The notes beneath the pieces were generated by a model that had not been told where the DNA came from, did not search any database, and worked only from the letters and a program-made list of their open reading frames with translations. DNA of 59,306 nt, taken from positions 1 to 59,306 of the forward strand of contig CANQQE010000016.1 in assembly GCA_947625935.1 (NCBI GenBank), written 5' to 3'. Source of the DNA: an uncultured Muribaculaceae bacterium (GTDB lineage Bacteria; Bacteroidota; Bacteroidia; Bacteroidales; Muribaculaceae). The position numbers were made by a program, and so were the translations under genes. Shown in pieces: positions 18,188-29,800 of the stretch (its first letter is position 1; every line of letters starts with the position of its first letter).

Positions 18188-19762
18188 TTAGTTATATCGG
18201 CTTGCTATTTCTTGTGCAGCCTCGGTGAGCTTTGCTGTCACATCGTCGGTCATGCGGCCTGCAAGAATCTCGTCGAGCACATCTTTCTGATATTTGGCGT
18301 GGAGCAACTGTATGAACAGTTTCTCGAACTCGGCGATTTTATCAAGAGGTACCGGTGCGAGCAGTCCGTTAACACCACAATAGATAACAGCCACTTCCTC
18401 CTCAACGGGAACCGGGTTATATTGGGGCTGGATGAGAAGGCGCTCGTTCTTGCGTCCGCGGTCGATGACGCGGGCGGTCACCGGGTCGATGTCGCCACCG
18501 AATTTTGTGAACGATTCAAGTTCTCGGAACTGAGCCTGGTCGATTTTCAAAGTACCGGCCACTTTCTTCATCGGCTTAATCTGAGCGTTACCGCCGACGC
18601 GCGACACTGAGATACCCACGTTAATCGCGGGACGGATGCCTCGGTTGAACAGTGCTGTCTCAAGGTAAATCTGACCGTCGGTGATTGAAATGACGTTGGT
18701 GGGGATGTAGGCCGAAACGTCACCGGCCTGTGTCTCGATAATCGGGAGGGCCGTCAACGATCCGCCACCTTTCACGATAGGCTTCAACACCGCAGGGAGG
18801 TCGTTCATCATCGAGGCCACCGACTGGTTGTCGATGATTTTAGCAGCACGCTCAAGCAGACGCGAATGGAGATAGAATATATCGCCGGGATATGCCTCGC
18901 GGCCTGAGGGACGTTTCAGAATCAGCGAGATTTCGCGGTAAGCCACAGCCTGTTTCGACAGGTCATCGTAGACGATGAGGGCGTCGCGGCCAGTATCGCG
19001 GATGTATTCGCCTATTGCCACGCCGGCAAATGGCGAATAGTAGCGCATGGCAGCCGAGTCGGCGGCTGTAGCGGCCACGACCACCGTATAGTCGAGCGCA
19101 CCGTGCTGGCGCAGGGTCTCGACGATAGCGGCCACCGACGAAGCCTTCTGCCCTATAGCCACATAGATGCAATAGACAGGCTTGCCGTCTTCAAAATTCT
19201 TGCGTTGATTGATAATTGTGTCGATGGCGATAGCGGTTTTACCGATTTGTCGGTCACCGATAATCAGCTCGCGCTGTCCGCGGCCGATGGGCACCATCGA
19301 GTCGACGGCTTTGATACCTGTCTGCAACGGCTGTTTTACCGGCTGACGGAATATCACGCCGGGGGCTTTGCGCTCAAGCGGCATCAGCAGGCGTTCGCCC
19401 TCTATGGGGCCGCGGCCGTCGATAGGTTCGCCAAGAACGTTTATGACACGTCCGAACACTCCTTCACCAACCGGGATGGAAGCGATCTCGCCAGTGCGGC
19501 GAACGGTCATGTTTTCAGTCACCTTGTTGACATTGTTGAGCAGAATAACGCCGACGTTGCTCTCCTCAAGGTTGAGAGCGACACCCTTAACGCCGTTTTC
19601 AAACTCGACGAGTTCGTTGGCGCAGACGTTATCGAGTCCGTAGACATGAGCGACACCGTCGCCCACCTCCAGAACCGTTCCAACTTCCTCGAACGACACT
19701 TTGGAGTTGACGTTCTCGAGTTGTTGTTTCAATACTTCCGATATCTCGCTTGGGTTAATCAT
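18188..19762 (-). CDS. atpA: ATP synthase F1 subunit alpha
   Basis: The 524-residue protein has the N-terminal beta-barrel, the P-loop [11 protein letters not shown] (about 169-179; Ile replaces the more common Thr) and the Walker B strand [11 protein letters not shown] (about 265). The F1 alpha signature [14 protein letters not shown] lies near 360. It makes the non-catalytic nucleotide sites of F1. It lies 8 bp downstream of atpH and 30 bp upstream of atpG. Confidence 0.96.
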   Translation of the reverse strand: MINPSEISEVLKQQLENVNSKVSFEEVGTVLEVGDGVAHVYGLDNVCANELVEFENGVKGVALNLEESNVGVILLNNVNKVTENMTVRRTGEIASIPVGEGVFGRVINVLGEPIDGRGPIEGERLLMPLERKAPGVIFRQPVKQPLQTGIKAVDSMVPIGRGQRELIIGDRQIGKTAIAIDTIINQRKNFEDGKPVYCIYVAIGQKASSVAAIVETLRQHGALDYTVVVAATAADSAAMRYYSPFAGVAIGEYIRDTGRDALIVYDDLSKQAVAYREISLILKRPSGREAYPGDIFYLHSRLLERAAKIIDNQSVASMMNDLPAVLKPIVKGGGSLTALPIIETQAGDVSAYIPTNVISITDGQIYLETALFNRGIRPAINVGISVSRVGGNAQIKPMKKVAGTLKIDQAQFRELESFTKFGGDIDPVTARVIDRGRKNERLLIQPQYNPVPVEEEVAVIYCGVNGLLAPVPLDKIAEFEKLFIQLLHAKYQKDVLDEILAGRMTDDVTAKLTEAAQEIASRYN

Positions 19763-19770
19763 TTGCTTGT

Positions 19771-20316
19771 TTATTTGCTAAGAAGTTTCAGACGCAATTG
19801 TTTGAGTTCATTCTTTATCGAAGCGTCAAGACGCTCAGAGTCGATGTTTACGACAAAACCACCGATAAGGTCGGGGGCAATCGTGTGGGTATATTCCATA
19901 GACGCTCCGCCGAGATGTTTCTCTATGAGCGATTTCAACCTCGCCTCCTCGTCGGCGGCCATTTGCGCAGCCATGACGACGTTGACCCGGTAGATGTTGT
20001 TTTCGTGACGGTAAAGGTTCTCGTAGGCAAGGGCGATGCCTCTCACCGAAGAGATGCGTTTGTTTTCAATGAGCAGTTTCAGGAAATCATGAAAACATGA
20101 GTCCTTGGCTGTCGCGCCGGCTGCCGTGTCTAAAAGAGCCACCTTGTCGGCGTCGGAAATAAACGGGTTTGACATCACCGGCTGCAGTCCCTCCTGGGAT
20201 GCGAACGCCGCCGTCAACGACTTCATCAATCCATAGACACGCTCAGCCGCTCCTTTTTCAAGAGCGAATTTATAGAGCGCTTTGGCGTATCGGCTCGGAA
20301 TAAGACCTTCGTTCAT
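19771..20316 (-). CDS. atpH: ATP synthase F1 subunit delta
   Basis: This 181-residue protein begins [17 protein letters not shown], the standard OSCP/delta N-terminal helical bundle, and ends with the two-strand C-terminal domain ([24 protein letters not shown]) that binds the b-subunit stalk. It links F1 to the peripheral stalk. It lies between atpF (6 bp gap) and atpA. Confidence 0.93.
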   Translation of the reverse strand: MNEGLIPSRYAKALYKFALEKGAAERVYGLMKSLTAAFASQEGLQPVMSNPFISDADKVALLDTAAGATAKDSCFHDFLKLLIENKRISSVRGIALAYENLYRHENNIYRVNVVMAAQMAADEEARLKSLIEKHLGGASMEYTHTIAPDLIGGFVVNIDSERLDASIKNELKQLRLKLLSK

Positions 20317-20322
20317 CGCATA

Positions 20323-20820
20323 CTAATTATTGTGCTCCATTTCATCGAGCAGTGAGTTGACGAGTTTTGCCTGGGCTTTATCGTCGGCGAGCTGGTTTTT
20401 AACCACCTTTTGAGCAATCTCAAGAGCAAAGTCGCTGACCTGGTCACGGAAACTCTGCTCGGCCTCCTTTCGCGATTGTTCGATAGAGACTTTCGCAGCA
20501 TCCATGACTTTTTGCGCCTCTTTCTGCGCTGCGACTCTGGCCTCCTCGATAATCTGAGTTTTCATCTTGTCGGCCTCGCGGAGCACTTCAGCCTGCTGGC
20601 GACGGGCTTCGACCAACTGCTTGTCGGCCTCCTCCCTCGCATGGTCAAGCTGCTCTTTCGCGTTCTGAGCATACTCAACGCCTTTGTTTATAAAGTCGGC
20701 ACGGCTGTCTATCCCTTTCATTATCGCCGGCCATGCCCATTTCCACAAGATGAAAAACAGCACGGCAAAAGCAACGAACATCCAGAATATCAAGCCGAAA
20801 TCAGGCGTGAATAGTTCCAT
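20323..20820 (-). CDS. atpF: ATP synthase Fo subunit b
   Basis: The 165-residue protein has one N-terminal membrane helix (about 9-28) and then a long charged, Ala/Glu/Lys/Gln-rich coiled coil to the C-terminus, the shape of the Fo peripheral stalk. It sits in canonical order between atpE (13 bp gap) and atpH. Confidence 0.93.
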   Translation of the reverse strand: MELFTPDFGLIFWMFVAFAVLFFILWKWAWPAIMKGIDSRADFINKGVEYAQNAKEQLDHAREEADKQLVEARRQQAEVLREADKMKTQIIEEARVAAQKEAQKVMDAAKVSIEQSRKEAEQSFRDQVSDFALEIAQKVVKNQLADDKAQAKLVNSLLDEMEHNN

Positions 20821-20833
20821 CAGATACGAGTGA

Positions 20834-21082
<249 letters not shown>

Positions 21083-21127
21083 TTAATTTTAAAGTGTTAT
21101 ATTTAGTTTAATTATTTCGTTCCATTT

Positions 21128-22249
21128 TTATTTGGCCGCCTGAGCGGTCTTTTCTTCATGTTTGTGTTCATGCTCGGCTTTTTCTTTGTGTTCATGCTCG
21201 GCTTTTTCCTGAGCGAGAGCGATGAATATGGTCGACAGCATCGTGAAGACATAAGCCTGGATGAAGCTGACCAGGACATCGAGCAGCAGCATGAAAATAG
21301 AGAAGAGCATCGACAACACCGTAGTCGCACCCAAAGCCGCGGCACCCATCTCAGCGAAGATGAATATCAACAGCGTCAGCACGATGACTATCATGTGACC
21401 GCCCATCATGTTGGCGAACAGACGCACGGTCAAAGCTGCCGGTTTGGTAAACATACCGAAAATCTCGATAATCGGCATGATCGGGAGGGGGAACTTCAGC
21501 CACAGAGGCACATCGGGCCAGAAAATCTCTTTCCAATAGTGCTTTGTACCGAATATATTGGTCACGAAGAACGTGAGCAACGCCAACACGAGTGTAACTG
21601 CGATGTTGCCCGTCAGGTTGGCACCACCAGGGAACACCACTATAAGACCGAGAAGGTTCATGAACAGGATGAAAAAGAACACCGTCAACAGATAAGGGGC
21701 GAATCGGGGAGCGTTCTCCTTCAATGTTGATTTGACCACACCGTTGTAGACAAACTCAACAATGGTCTCGAACAATCCGAGCCCTTTGCGGGGAGCTTCA
21801 AAGCCTTTGCGTTTGTGCCAGCGGGCGAGCATGATGCAACAGAAAGCCACCACAATAACAGCGATGAACAGGGCAAGCACATTTTTAGTGATTGAAAAGT
21901 CCCATGGTTTCGACTCCTTGCCGTCGATTATCTCGACGAGTTTACCTTTATAGTCGCCTTCCGTGGCGATTTTGAACGAAGCGTCGCCGTCAACGTATGT
22001 CTCTCCGTGGGCTACACGCGATGACAAGAAGCAGTGCAACCCGTCACTTCCCCAGACGATAATCGGCAAGGGGATGCGTTTATGGTGATTGAACGGGACC
22101 TCCCATCCATAGCCATCACCGAGGTGTTCGAAGATAATTTCCTTGGGGTCTATCTTCGCACCGCCATGGTCATCGGCCGCCACGCGCACCGGCGATACCA
22201 ACGCAGCGATAAGCAAGCTCAATATGAGAAACAACTTCTTCATCATCAA
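21128..22249 (-). CDS. atpB: ATP synthase Fo subunit a, with periplasmic insert and His-rich tail
   Basis: The 373-residue protein has a signal-like N-terminus (about 1-25) and an extra domain of about 95 residues before the first core helix (about 122), as is usual in Bacteroidetes. The core holds the essential Arg in KPAALTVRLFANMMGGH (about 266-282). The C-terminus is a Lys/Glu/His-rich tail built on a duplicated KAEHEHKE unit. Subunit a forms the proton half-channels against the c ring. It starts right after the atpC stop, with no atpI-like gene between them. Confidence 0.93.
   Translation of the reverse strand: MMMKKLFLILSLLIAALVSPVRVAADDHGGAKIDPKEIIFEHLGDGYGWEVPFNHHKRIPLPIIVWGSDGLHCFLSSRVAHGETYVDGDASFKIATEGDYKGKLVEIIDGKESKPWDFSITKNVLALFIAVIVVAFCCIMLARWHKRKGFEAPRKGLGLFETIVEFVYNGVVKSTLKENAPRFAPYLLTVFFFILFMNLLGLIVVFPGGANLTGNIAVTLVLALLTFFVTNIFGTKHYWKEIFWPDVPLWLKFPLPIMPIIEIFGMFTKPAALTVRLFANMMGGHMIVIVLTLLIFIFAEMGAAALGATTVLSMLFSIFMLLLDVLVSFIQAYVFTMLSTIFIALAQEKAEHEHKEKAEHEHKHEEKTAQAAK
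21161..21208 (-). repeat. Perfect 24-bp tandem duplication in the 3' end of atpB
   Basis: Two identical 24-bp units (21161-21184 and 21185-21208) encode the doubled KAEHEHKE tail of subunit a. A partial third unit precedes them. The perfect identity suggests a recent slippage event, so copy number may vary between strains. Confidence 0.85.
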
Positions 22250-22483
22250 TCAATAGATACACACCGACACTACATTTCTATCGACATCGACCACTCCGCC
22301 GCCGATTTCCTGCTCGACGGTCTGCCCGTCGAGCCCGTAGCTCATTTTGCCGGGGACAAGGGTGGAGATAAGCGACGCATGGTTGTGAAGCACGGTGAAC
22401 GCTCCCATCTGACCGGGTAACGACACCCACTCCACTTCGCCTTCAAAAAGGACCGCCTCTGCCGATATCACTTTAAGTGTCAT
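22250..22483 (-). CDS. atpC: ATP synthase F1 subunit epsilon (short form)
   Basis: The 77-residue protein has only the N-terminal beta-sandwich domain (GEVEWVSLPGQMGAFTVLHNHASLI) and lacks the C-terminal helical hairpin that inhibits ATP hydrolysis in other bacteria. This short form is common in Bacteroidetes. Its stop codon abuts the atpB start at 22249. It follows atpD by 63 bp. Confidence 0.88.
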   Translation of the reverse strand: MTLKVISAEAVLFEGEVEWVSLPGQMGAFTVLHNHASLISTLVPGKMSYGLDGQTVEQEIGGGVVDVDRNVVSVCIY

Positions 22484-22546
22484 TGTGTGATTGTTTCTTT
22501 CTCGGTTAATAATTCATATTTCTTTTCACGCCATACTCCGGGAGCG

Positions 22547-24079
<1,533 letters not shown>

Positions 24080-24102
24080 TTAATTATTCTATCAGTTATA
24101 AA

Positions 24103-25191
24103 TCAGTTTGGCAGCGGATAGTGCAATCCATATATTATAACCAACACCATCAACACAAGGTTGAAAAGGTTGATCGGAAGCAGATATTTCCACTCAAGCG
24201 AAAGGAGCTGGTCGATGCGCAGACGGGGGAAAGTCCACTTGAACCATATAATCACGAAAGACAACGCTATCGCTTTGCCTATGAACCAGATGGTACCGGG
24301 TATATAGTCCATCACCATGTTGAAGCCGTCCCATCCGGGGATGTGGAGAGGCATCCAGCCGCCGAGGAACAGCAGAGACGCCACACCGGCGACGATGAAC
24401 AGATTGAGGTATTCGGCCAGATAGAAGAAGCCGAAGTGTATGCCGGAATACTCTGTGTGGTAACCTGCGGTCAACTCACTTTCAGCCTCGGGGAGGTCGA
24501 ACGGGCCTCGGTTGGTTTCCGCCGTGCCGGCAATCAGGTATATCACAAACGCGATGATAGCGGGGATATGGCCTGAGAACAGGAACCAGAGATTGCTCTG
24601 CTGCTCGACTATACCGCCCACCGACATTGTGCCGGCGAAAGCCACCATAGTCAAAACCGAAAGGCCGATTGAAAGTTCGTAGCTGACCATCTGAGCACCT
24701 GAGCGCAATGCGCCGATAAGCGTGAACTTGTTGTTGCTCGACCATCCGGCAAGCAAGATACCAAGCACGCCGATTGACGAAACAGCGACAAGGAAGAAGA
24801 TACCTATGTTGAAGTCGATAATCTGCAACCCGTTACCCCACGGCAAAACGGCAAACGCCATCATCGAGGCGATAATCACCAGGTAGGGGGCGAGGGCGAA
24901 AAGAAACTTGTCGATGTGGTTAAGCGTGATAAGCTCTTTGATAAGAATCTTGAACATATCGGCGAAACTCTGCAGCAACCCGAAGGGGCCCACGCGGTTA
25001 GGGCCGACACGACACTGAAAGGCGGCGCAAACCTTGCGCTCAAAATAGATGTAGAACAACGCAAGCAATGCGTAGACCAACAAGAGACCAACGCCTATCA
25101 GCACACACTCGGTGGTGATGACAAGCCACTCGGGCATGAACGAGCCGAGTAAATTGTGGATCCAGTCGGTTATTGATGAACAGTCGTACAT
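24103..25191 (-). CDS. nuoH: NADH-quinone oxidoreductase subunit H
   Basis: The 362-residue protein has about eight membrane helices and the signature blocks [21 protein letters not shown] (split around residues 50-70), [19 protein letters not shown] (about 217) and [12 protein letters not shown]. Acidic loops of NuoH line the quinone-binding cavity and start the E-channel. It lies 36 bp after nuoCD. Downstream, where nuoI is normally found, the atp block begins. Confidence 0.94.
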   Translation of the reverse strand: MYDCSSITDWIHNLLGSFMPEWLVITTECVLIGVGLLLVYALLALFYIYFERKVCAAFQCRVGPNRVGPFGLLQSFADMFKILIKELITLNHIDKFLFALAPYLVIIASMMAFAVLPWGNGLQIIDFNIGIFFLVAVSSIGVLGILLAGWSSNNKFTLIGALRSGAQMVSYELSIGLSVLTMVAFAGTMSVGGIVEQQSNLWFLFSGHIPAIIAFVIYLIAGTAETNRGPFDLPEAESELTAGYHTEYSGIHFGFFYLAEYLNLFIVAGVASLLFLGGWMPLHIPGWDGFNMVMDYIPGTIWFIGKAIALSFVIIWFKWTFPRLRIDQLLSLEWKYLLPINLFNLVLMVLVIIYGLHYPLPN

Positions 25192-25227
25192 AACAATTGA
25201 TTACTATTTCTTCGTTCTATATATTCA

Positions 25228-26856
25228 TTAACGGTCCATATCGGGCACTATGTAGTCAAGCGAGCCACCGATAGTTATAAGGTCGGCGATTTTATCGCCC
25301 CGGGTGATGTGGTCGACAACCGCCGCCAGCGGCAGGCAAGGCGGCACAATCTTCAGGCGCAGGGGCGAAGTTCCCCCATTGCTTTCGATGTATATGCCAA
25401 AGACGCCGCGGCACCCTTCGACCATCTGGAACCAGTGTCCTGCGGGCAACTTGAGCACTTTGGGGACTTTGACGCAATATTCTCCGTCGGGAATGTTGTC
25501 GACAAGCTGCTCGAGTATACGCGCAGACTGAGTCATCTCGTCCATACGCACCTTGAAACGCGCCATCGAGTCGCCCTCGGTGCGCACTATTTCGTCAAAC
25601 TCCAGTTCGGAGTAGATGCTATAGGGATCGGTCTTGCGCACGTCGCACGCCCAGCCGGAAGCACGGCCCGAGGGACCGGTTATGGCATAGGACACAGCGT
25701 CGTCGTGGCTGAGGACGCCCACCCCTTCCATACGGTTCTGGGCTATGACATTGCCGGTGAATATTTTGTTGTATTCTTTGATGTTCTTGGGTAGAATCTC
25801 AAGCAGGTGTTTCACATCCTTGACAAAGTCGGGATGCAGGTCGGCCATCACGCCGCCGATACAGTCGTAGTTGAACGTCATGCGTGCGCCGCAGGTGCGC
25901 TCCATTATGTCGAGAATGGTCTCGCGGACGCGCAGAGCGTAGAAAAGCATCGTGGTCGCACCGAGGTCCATGCAATATGTGCCGATAAACAGACAGTGTG
26001 ACGCTATGCGCGAAAGTTCATCCATCATCACACGGATTACCTGTGCGCGGCGGGAAATCTCGATGCCGGCTGCTTTTTCGATGCACATACACAGGCAGTG
26101 GTGGTAATTGTGGGCCGAGAAATAATCGAGACGATCCATAAAATGGAGAGTCTGGGGATATGTCAGTTTCTCGCAGAGTTTCTCCACGCCGCGGTGGATG
26201 TAACCCATATAGACATCTATCTTCTTGATGGTCTCGCCGTCGACGGCGGTGCGGAAACGCAACACGCCGTGAGTAGCGGGGTGCTGCGGGCCGATGTTGA
26301 CGACGAAGTCATCTTCCGTGAACACAGGCACGGTCTTCTTCTCGATGGTGCCGTCGGGTTTCTCGACCCATGAGAAAGTGTTGTCCTCCTGTCGCTCGTT
26401 TTCAATGGATACGGGGTTGAGAGCGGGATCTTCGTCATAGTCTTTACGCAACGGATAGCCCACCCAATCGACGCTCAGGAACAAACGGCGCATATCGGGA
26501 TTGTTGATGAACACGATGCCGAAGAAGTCATAGACCTCGCGCTCATATATGCCTGCGATCATCCAAAGGTCGGCGATGGAGTGCAGCATCGGGTTGTCGC
26601 GGTCAGTGGTGGTCACTTTGACCGATATATGGCCCCCGTGCTTCGTCGATGTGAGATAGTAGACACAGCCGAGGCTATCGGTCCAGTCCATACCCACAAT
26701 CGTCACTAAATAGTCAAAACTCAAGTCGGCATCGTCGCGCAGCGTTTTGGCGAGCTGATGCCACTGGGCGTCGGGAATGTTGATCTGGAGAATCTCCCCC
26801 TCATCAAAAGTGGCGGCGGGAAATAGTTTTGAGATCTTTTCCTGAATGTTTGCCAT
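25228..26856 (-). CDS. nuoCD: NADH-quinone oxidoreductase fused subunit C/D
   Basis: The 542-residue protein joins an N-terminal 30-kDa-type NuoC domain (about 20-140, with EREVYDFFGIVFINNPDMRRL) to a 49-kDa-type NuoD domain (about 175-542, with NIGPQHPATHGVLRF and HRGVEKLCE). The fusion is known from several lineages, including Bacteroidetes. NuoD forms the quinone site together with NuoB. The gene sits in canonical order, 63 bp downstream of nuoB. Confidence 0.94.
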   Translation of the reverse strand: MANIQEKISKLFPAATFDEGEILQINIPDAQWHQLAKTLRDDADLSFDYLVTIVGMDWTDSLGCVYYLTSTKHGGHISVKVTTTDRDNPMLHSIADLWMIAGIYEREVYDFFGIVFINNPDMRRLFLSVDWVGYPLRKDYDEDPALNPVSIENERQEDNTFSWVEKPDGTIEKKTVPVFTEDDFVVNIGPQHPATHGVLRFRTAVDGETIKKIDVYMGYIHRGVEKLCEKLTYPQTLHFMDRLDYFSAHNYHHCLCMCIEKAAGIEISRRAQVIRVMMDELSRIASHCLFIGTYCMDLGATTMLFYALRVRETILDIMERTCGARMTFNYDCIGGVMADLHPDFVKDVKHLLEILPKNIKEYNKIFTGNVIAQNRMEGVGVLSHDDAVSYAITGPSGRASGWACDVRKTDPYSIYSELEFDEIVRTEGDSMARFKVRMDEMTQSARILEQLVDNIPDGEYCVKVPKVLKLPAGHWFQMVEGCRGVFGIYIESNGGTSPLRLKIVPPCLPLAAVVDHITRGDKIADLITIGGSLDYIVPDMDR

Positions 26857-26919
26857 ATCTCTTATATAATGTGATAGATGGTTCGTGGTTTATTTTATCG
26901 TGGTCTGTACCCCTCGCAA

Positions 26920-27528
26920 TCAATCGTCAACCCCCTCTACCGGGTGTGATGCAAGAAATTCCTTCTGTTTCTCCTGCCGGTTGACACCTCCGAAGAAACG
27001 TTCCACCTTGATTTTACGCGACAACTGCATGATACCGTAAATCATAGCCTCGGGACGAGGGGGGCACCCGGGCAGATATACATCTACCGGGATAATATCC
27101 TCGATGCCCTTGGCCACATGGTATGACTTTCGGAACGGGCCGCCCGAAATGGCGCAGCTTCCGCAAGCTATCACATATTTGGGCTCGGCGAGCTGATCAT
27201 AAAGGCGTCGCAGAACCGGGGCCATACGGTTAACGATTGTTCCGGCTACCATGATGAAGTCGGCTTGACGTGGCGACGAACGAGCGACCTCCCAGCCGAA
27301 ACGCGCCATATCGAAACGCGCCGCGCCGAGCGACACGAACTCAATACCGCAGCAACTGGTGGCGAAAGTCAAAGGCCACAGCGAATTGGAACGCCCCCAG
27401 TTAATCAGCTTGTCGAGAGTCCCGACAACTATGTTGGTACCGTTGTCCTGCAGCTCCTTGACGAGCTTCTCGATATATTCGTTATCCTTGAACGCCTCGT
27501 AGGGCATTGATTTTGTTGTCACTTCCAT
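26920..27528 (-). CDS. nuoB: NADH-quinone oxidoreductase subunit B
   Basis: The 202-residue protein carries the cysteines that bind cluster N2: the CC pair in ATSCCGIEF (about 60), Cys in ACGSCAISGG (about 124) and Cys in LPGCPPRPE (about 154). N2 passes electrons to quinone. The start overlaps the nuoA end by 10 bp. Confidence 0.94.
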   Translation of the reverse strand: MEVTTKSMPYEAFKDNEYIEKLVKELQDNGTNIVVGTLDKLINWGRSNSLWPLTFATSCCGIEFVSLGAARFDMARFGWEVARSSPRQADFIMVAGTIVNRMAPVLRRLYDQLAEPKYVIACGSCAISGGPFRKSYHVAKGIEDIIPVDVYLPGCPPRPEAMIYGIMQLSRKIKVERFFGGVNRQEKQKEFLASHPVEGVDD

Positions 27529-27899
27529 TCAAGAGCTCCTTTCCGCCAAGCATAGACAAGGCCCAGCACTAAAACGCCAAAAAACACTGCGATGCTGATC
27601 AAGCCGTCGGGGCCAAGCTCACGGGCACGGACTGCCCATGGATAGAGAAACACGGTCTCAACGTCAAACATCAAAAACAGAATAGCAAACAGATAGTAAC
27701 CCACATGGAAACGCGTCATGCTGTTTCCGCGAGTCGGGATACCGCACTCGTAAGCCTCACCCTTCTGGGGATTGTAGGACTTGGGGGAGATCAGCCCGGC
27801 AAGCCACATGGCCAATGCCACAAGACCGACACCAGTCAAGGCGGCAACCACAGCGAGCAGAGCGTTGTTTTCGATTCCGAAAATTTGTAACGATGTCAT
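27519..27899 (-). CDS. nuoA: NADH-quinone oxidoreductase subunit A
   Basis: The 126-residue protein has three membrane helices and the block NPQKGEAYECGIP (about 44-56), which contains the conserved Cys of the quinone-adjacent loop, and FLMFDVETVFLYPWA (about 75). It is the first gene of the 18-gene nuo/atp transcription unit. Confidence 0.93.
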   Translation of the reverse strand: MTSLQIFGIENNALLAVVAALTGVGLVALAMWLAGLISPKSYNPQKGEAYECGIPTRGNSMTRFHVGYYLFAILFLMFDVETVFLYPWAVRARELGPDGLISIAVFFGVLVLGLVYAWRKGALEWK

Positions 27900-28036
27900 A
27901 TTAAGTGATAATGTTTTTTCTCGTCAAAAAACCACAACAGGGATTACAACCCGCAACGACTCCATATCACACTAATAATCAGAGGGATAGATGCGATGCG
28001 CAGGGTGCTTTCCACGGAAGTGCCGATTTTGCAGTG

Positions 28037-28044
28037 CAAATATA
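28037..28044 (-). promoter_or_regulatory. Promoter -7 box for the nuo/atp operon
   Basis: On the minus strand the site reads TATATTTG, a full match to TAnnTTTG. It is the best candidate in the 270-bp gap before nuoA and predicts a leader of about 130 nt. The -33 element is not obvious. Confidence 0.45.
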
Positions 28045-28169
28045 GACAAAATTTCTTAAAGCCCCCACCCTCTCAGCTCTCATTTTTCACCTTTTTTATC
28101 TTCAGATTCACGCATCAGCGTTTTTCAAAACGACAATAACACCGTCCCCAAAGCCATCAATGCTCTGTT

Positions 28170-29435
28170 TCATGTGACCAGCACCTTGTCAATGCGCGCA
28201 TTGTCCATGTCTACGATTTCAAAACGCAGACCGTTCCAACAGACTGACTCCCCCTCTGAAGGTATATGCTCAAGCTGTTCTATAATCATTCCGGCTACGG
28301 TGTTATAACGGCGCACCTCGTCAAACAAATCCTCACGATTAATGTACGTCAGAAACTCGTGGAAAGAACACTGCCCGTCGACAAGCCACCCCGCGCCGTC
28401 GGCGCGGCTCACTATATCAGGGTCACTGTTCTGCTCGGCTATGGAGCCGACAAGCCCTTCCAGAATGTCACGCAAAGTGATTATGCCCCTGAAGTCGCCA
28501 AATTCATCGCAGACAAACGCCTGAGATATTTTGTCGTGTTTCATCTGCTCCAACGCTAAATAAACGGTCATGTTTTCATAGAAAAATTTGGCCGGTCTGA
28601 CAATATCCCTCAAGCAGAAACCTCTGTCGCTGATTGTCAAGGCGATATCTTTTAGATATACCGCCCCGACAATCTTGTCATTGGAGCTATCGACAACAGG
28701 ATAAGCCATGTGGGTTGAGCCGGCAATCGCTGCTTTAACCTCGTCGGCCGACATCGCGCTTTCAAGCACACTGACATCGGAGCGGTGGGTCATCAACTGG
28801 CTGACAATCAAATCGCCCATCAAGAACACACGCTCCACTATATCCTGCTCAACCTCCTGTACCTCGCCGTCGTTTTTCCCCTCCTGCACGATTGATTTAA
28901 TGTCGGCTTCTGTAACTTTAGAGCGGGAGCCGCCAAAACCGAGTAGCCCTATAACCGTCTCGGAGCTTTTCGACAACAGCCACACAAAAGGTGCAGCGAG
29001 ACGACTGAGCCATAGCATCGGGCGGGCCATAATCACCGACACACTCCCCGCGGCGTTCATCCCTATGCGCTTTGGCACGAGCTCGCCGGCGACAATCGAC
29101 AGATAGGTGACTGCGACAACTATTATGGTCTGGGCTATCCAATGGGCCGTCGATGGCGGAAAACCGATTGCGGAGAGGGCAACCGCAAATTTATCGGACA
29201 GCGCAGCCCCCGTATATATACCCGTCAGAATCCCTATCAGCGTTATCCCTATCTGCACAGTCGAGAGGAAACGGTCGGGATTATCGGCAAGCCTGAGCGC
29301 AATACCCGCACCCTTGTCGCCGCGTTTGGCCTTGTTTGACAGAGTAGTCTTTCGAGCGGAAATAATCGCGATTTCCGACATAGAGAACACACCGTTCAAA
29401 ACGATGAGAAGCAGTATGATGATTATTTCATTCAT
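28170..29435 (-). CDS. Hemolysin-family membrane protein (CNNM-CBS-CorC_HlyC)
   Basis: I start at the Met at 29435 (MNEIIIILLLIVLNGVFSMSE), the standard family N-terminus, giving 421 residues. A longer frame opens inside the dnaK terminator copy at 29660 and is not credible. The protein has a DUF21/CNNM membrane domain (about 1-190), two CBS modules (about 200-325, MTHRSDVSVLE) and a C-terminal CorC_HlyC domain (about 335-421). Relatives transport or regulate divalent cations such as magnesium; the old name hemolysin is not a function. It was the native downstream neighbour of dnaK before the mobile element inserted. Confidence 0.85.
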   Translation of the reverse strand: MNEIIIILLLIVLNGVFSMSEIAIISARKTTLSNKAKRGDKGAGIALRLADNPDRFLSTVQIGITLIGILTGIYTGAALSDKFAVALSAIGFPPSTAHWIAQTIIVVAVTYLSIVAGELVPKRIGMNAAGSVSVIMARPMLWLSRLAAPFVWLLSKSSETVIGLLGFGGSRSKVTEADIKSIVQEGKNDGEVQEVEQDIVERVFLMGDLIVSQLMTHRSDVSVLESAMSADEVKAAIAGSTHMAYPVVDSSNDKIVGAVYLKDIALTISDRGFCLRDIVRPAKFFYENMTVYLALEQMKHDKISQAFVCDEFGDFRGIITLRDILEGLVGSIAEQNSDPDIVSRADGAGWLVDGQCSFHEFLTYINREDLFDEVRRYNTVAGMIIEQLEHIPSEGESVCWNGLRFEIVDMDNARIDKVLVT

Positions 29436-29462
29436 CTGAGTTATCTCGTTGGTTTTCTCTCG

Positions 29463-29470
29463 CAAATATA
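29463..29470 (-). promoter_or_regulatory. Promoter -7 box for the hemolysin-family gene
   Basis: TATATTTG on the minus strand matches TAnnTTTG, 28 bp upstream of the chosen start codon, giving a leader of about 20 nt. It supports the short start over the longer frame. Confidence 0.45.
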
Positions 29471-29626
29471 CAATATTATAATCAATCGATATTACGAAAA
29501 CCTTATCGCCCGATATTATGCAAGGGAAACCAAGGTGGAATTTAATCCGCTCCGATAGCATTGCCAGTCGAACCTCCAGCAAGCATAGCCAGAGAATCTT
29601 CCACACCGTAACGCTCACACTAAATA

Positions 29627-29663
29627 AAAATGGGGTGTAACTCGTTGAGTTACACCCCATTTT
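29627..29663 (-). terminator. Displaced dnaK terminator (left copy)
   Basis: A perfect 17-bp stem with a 3-nt loop (GGGGTGTAACTC against GAGTTACACCCC, extended by four A:T pairs) is followed on the minus strand by a T-rich run. It is the original chromosomal terminator of dnaK, now cut off from dnaK by the element. The right copy at 49032-49068 differs at three positions, but two of those changes compensate each other. Confidence 0.85.
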
Positions 29664-29698
29664 GTTATCGTTGGTTTGGGGACTTACTTCACTTCCTC
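29657..29698. repeat. Left attachment site core
   Basis: The 42-bp core is identical to 49062-49103. Read on the minus strand, it carries the last dnaK codons (EEVK), the stop and the bases up to the terminator stem. Homology ends abruptly at 29699, where the sequence changes to unrelated element DNA. Confidence 0.9.
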
Positions 29699-29737
29699 AA
29701 ATCTAACCATATTTGATTACCAATATCTTAATATTAT

Positions 29738-29752
29738 ATGGTACAAATATGA
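29738..29752 (+). repeat. Putative integrase arm-type site (left)
   Basis: ATGGTACAAATATGA matches 14 of 15 bases with ATGGTACAAATTTGA at 48959-48973, in the same orientation and just inside the other end. Paired short repeats near both ends are typical of tyrosine-recombinase arm sites; the function is inferred. Confidence 0.4.
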
Positions 29753-29800
29753 GATTTCAAGTTGATAGGAATGACATCGGTTACTTTGTCGTTGTGAGTC

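Noticed and set aside
19103-19993. 296-codon plus-strand frame
   Set aside because: It is the antisense of atpA and atpH, an open frame caused by codon bias.
29436-29660. Longer start for the hemolysin-family gene (496 codons)
   Set aside because: The extra 75 residues have no family similarity, run through the displaced dnaK terminator and would need a start inside it. A good -7 box lies at 29463-29470, just before the shorter start.
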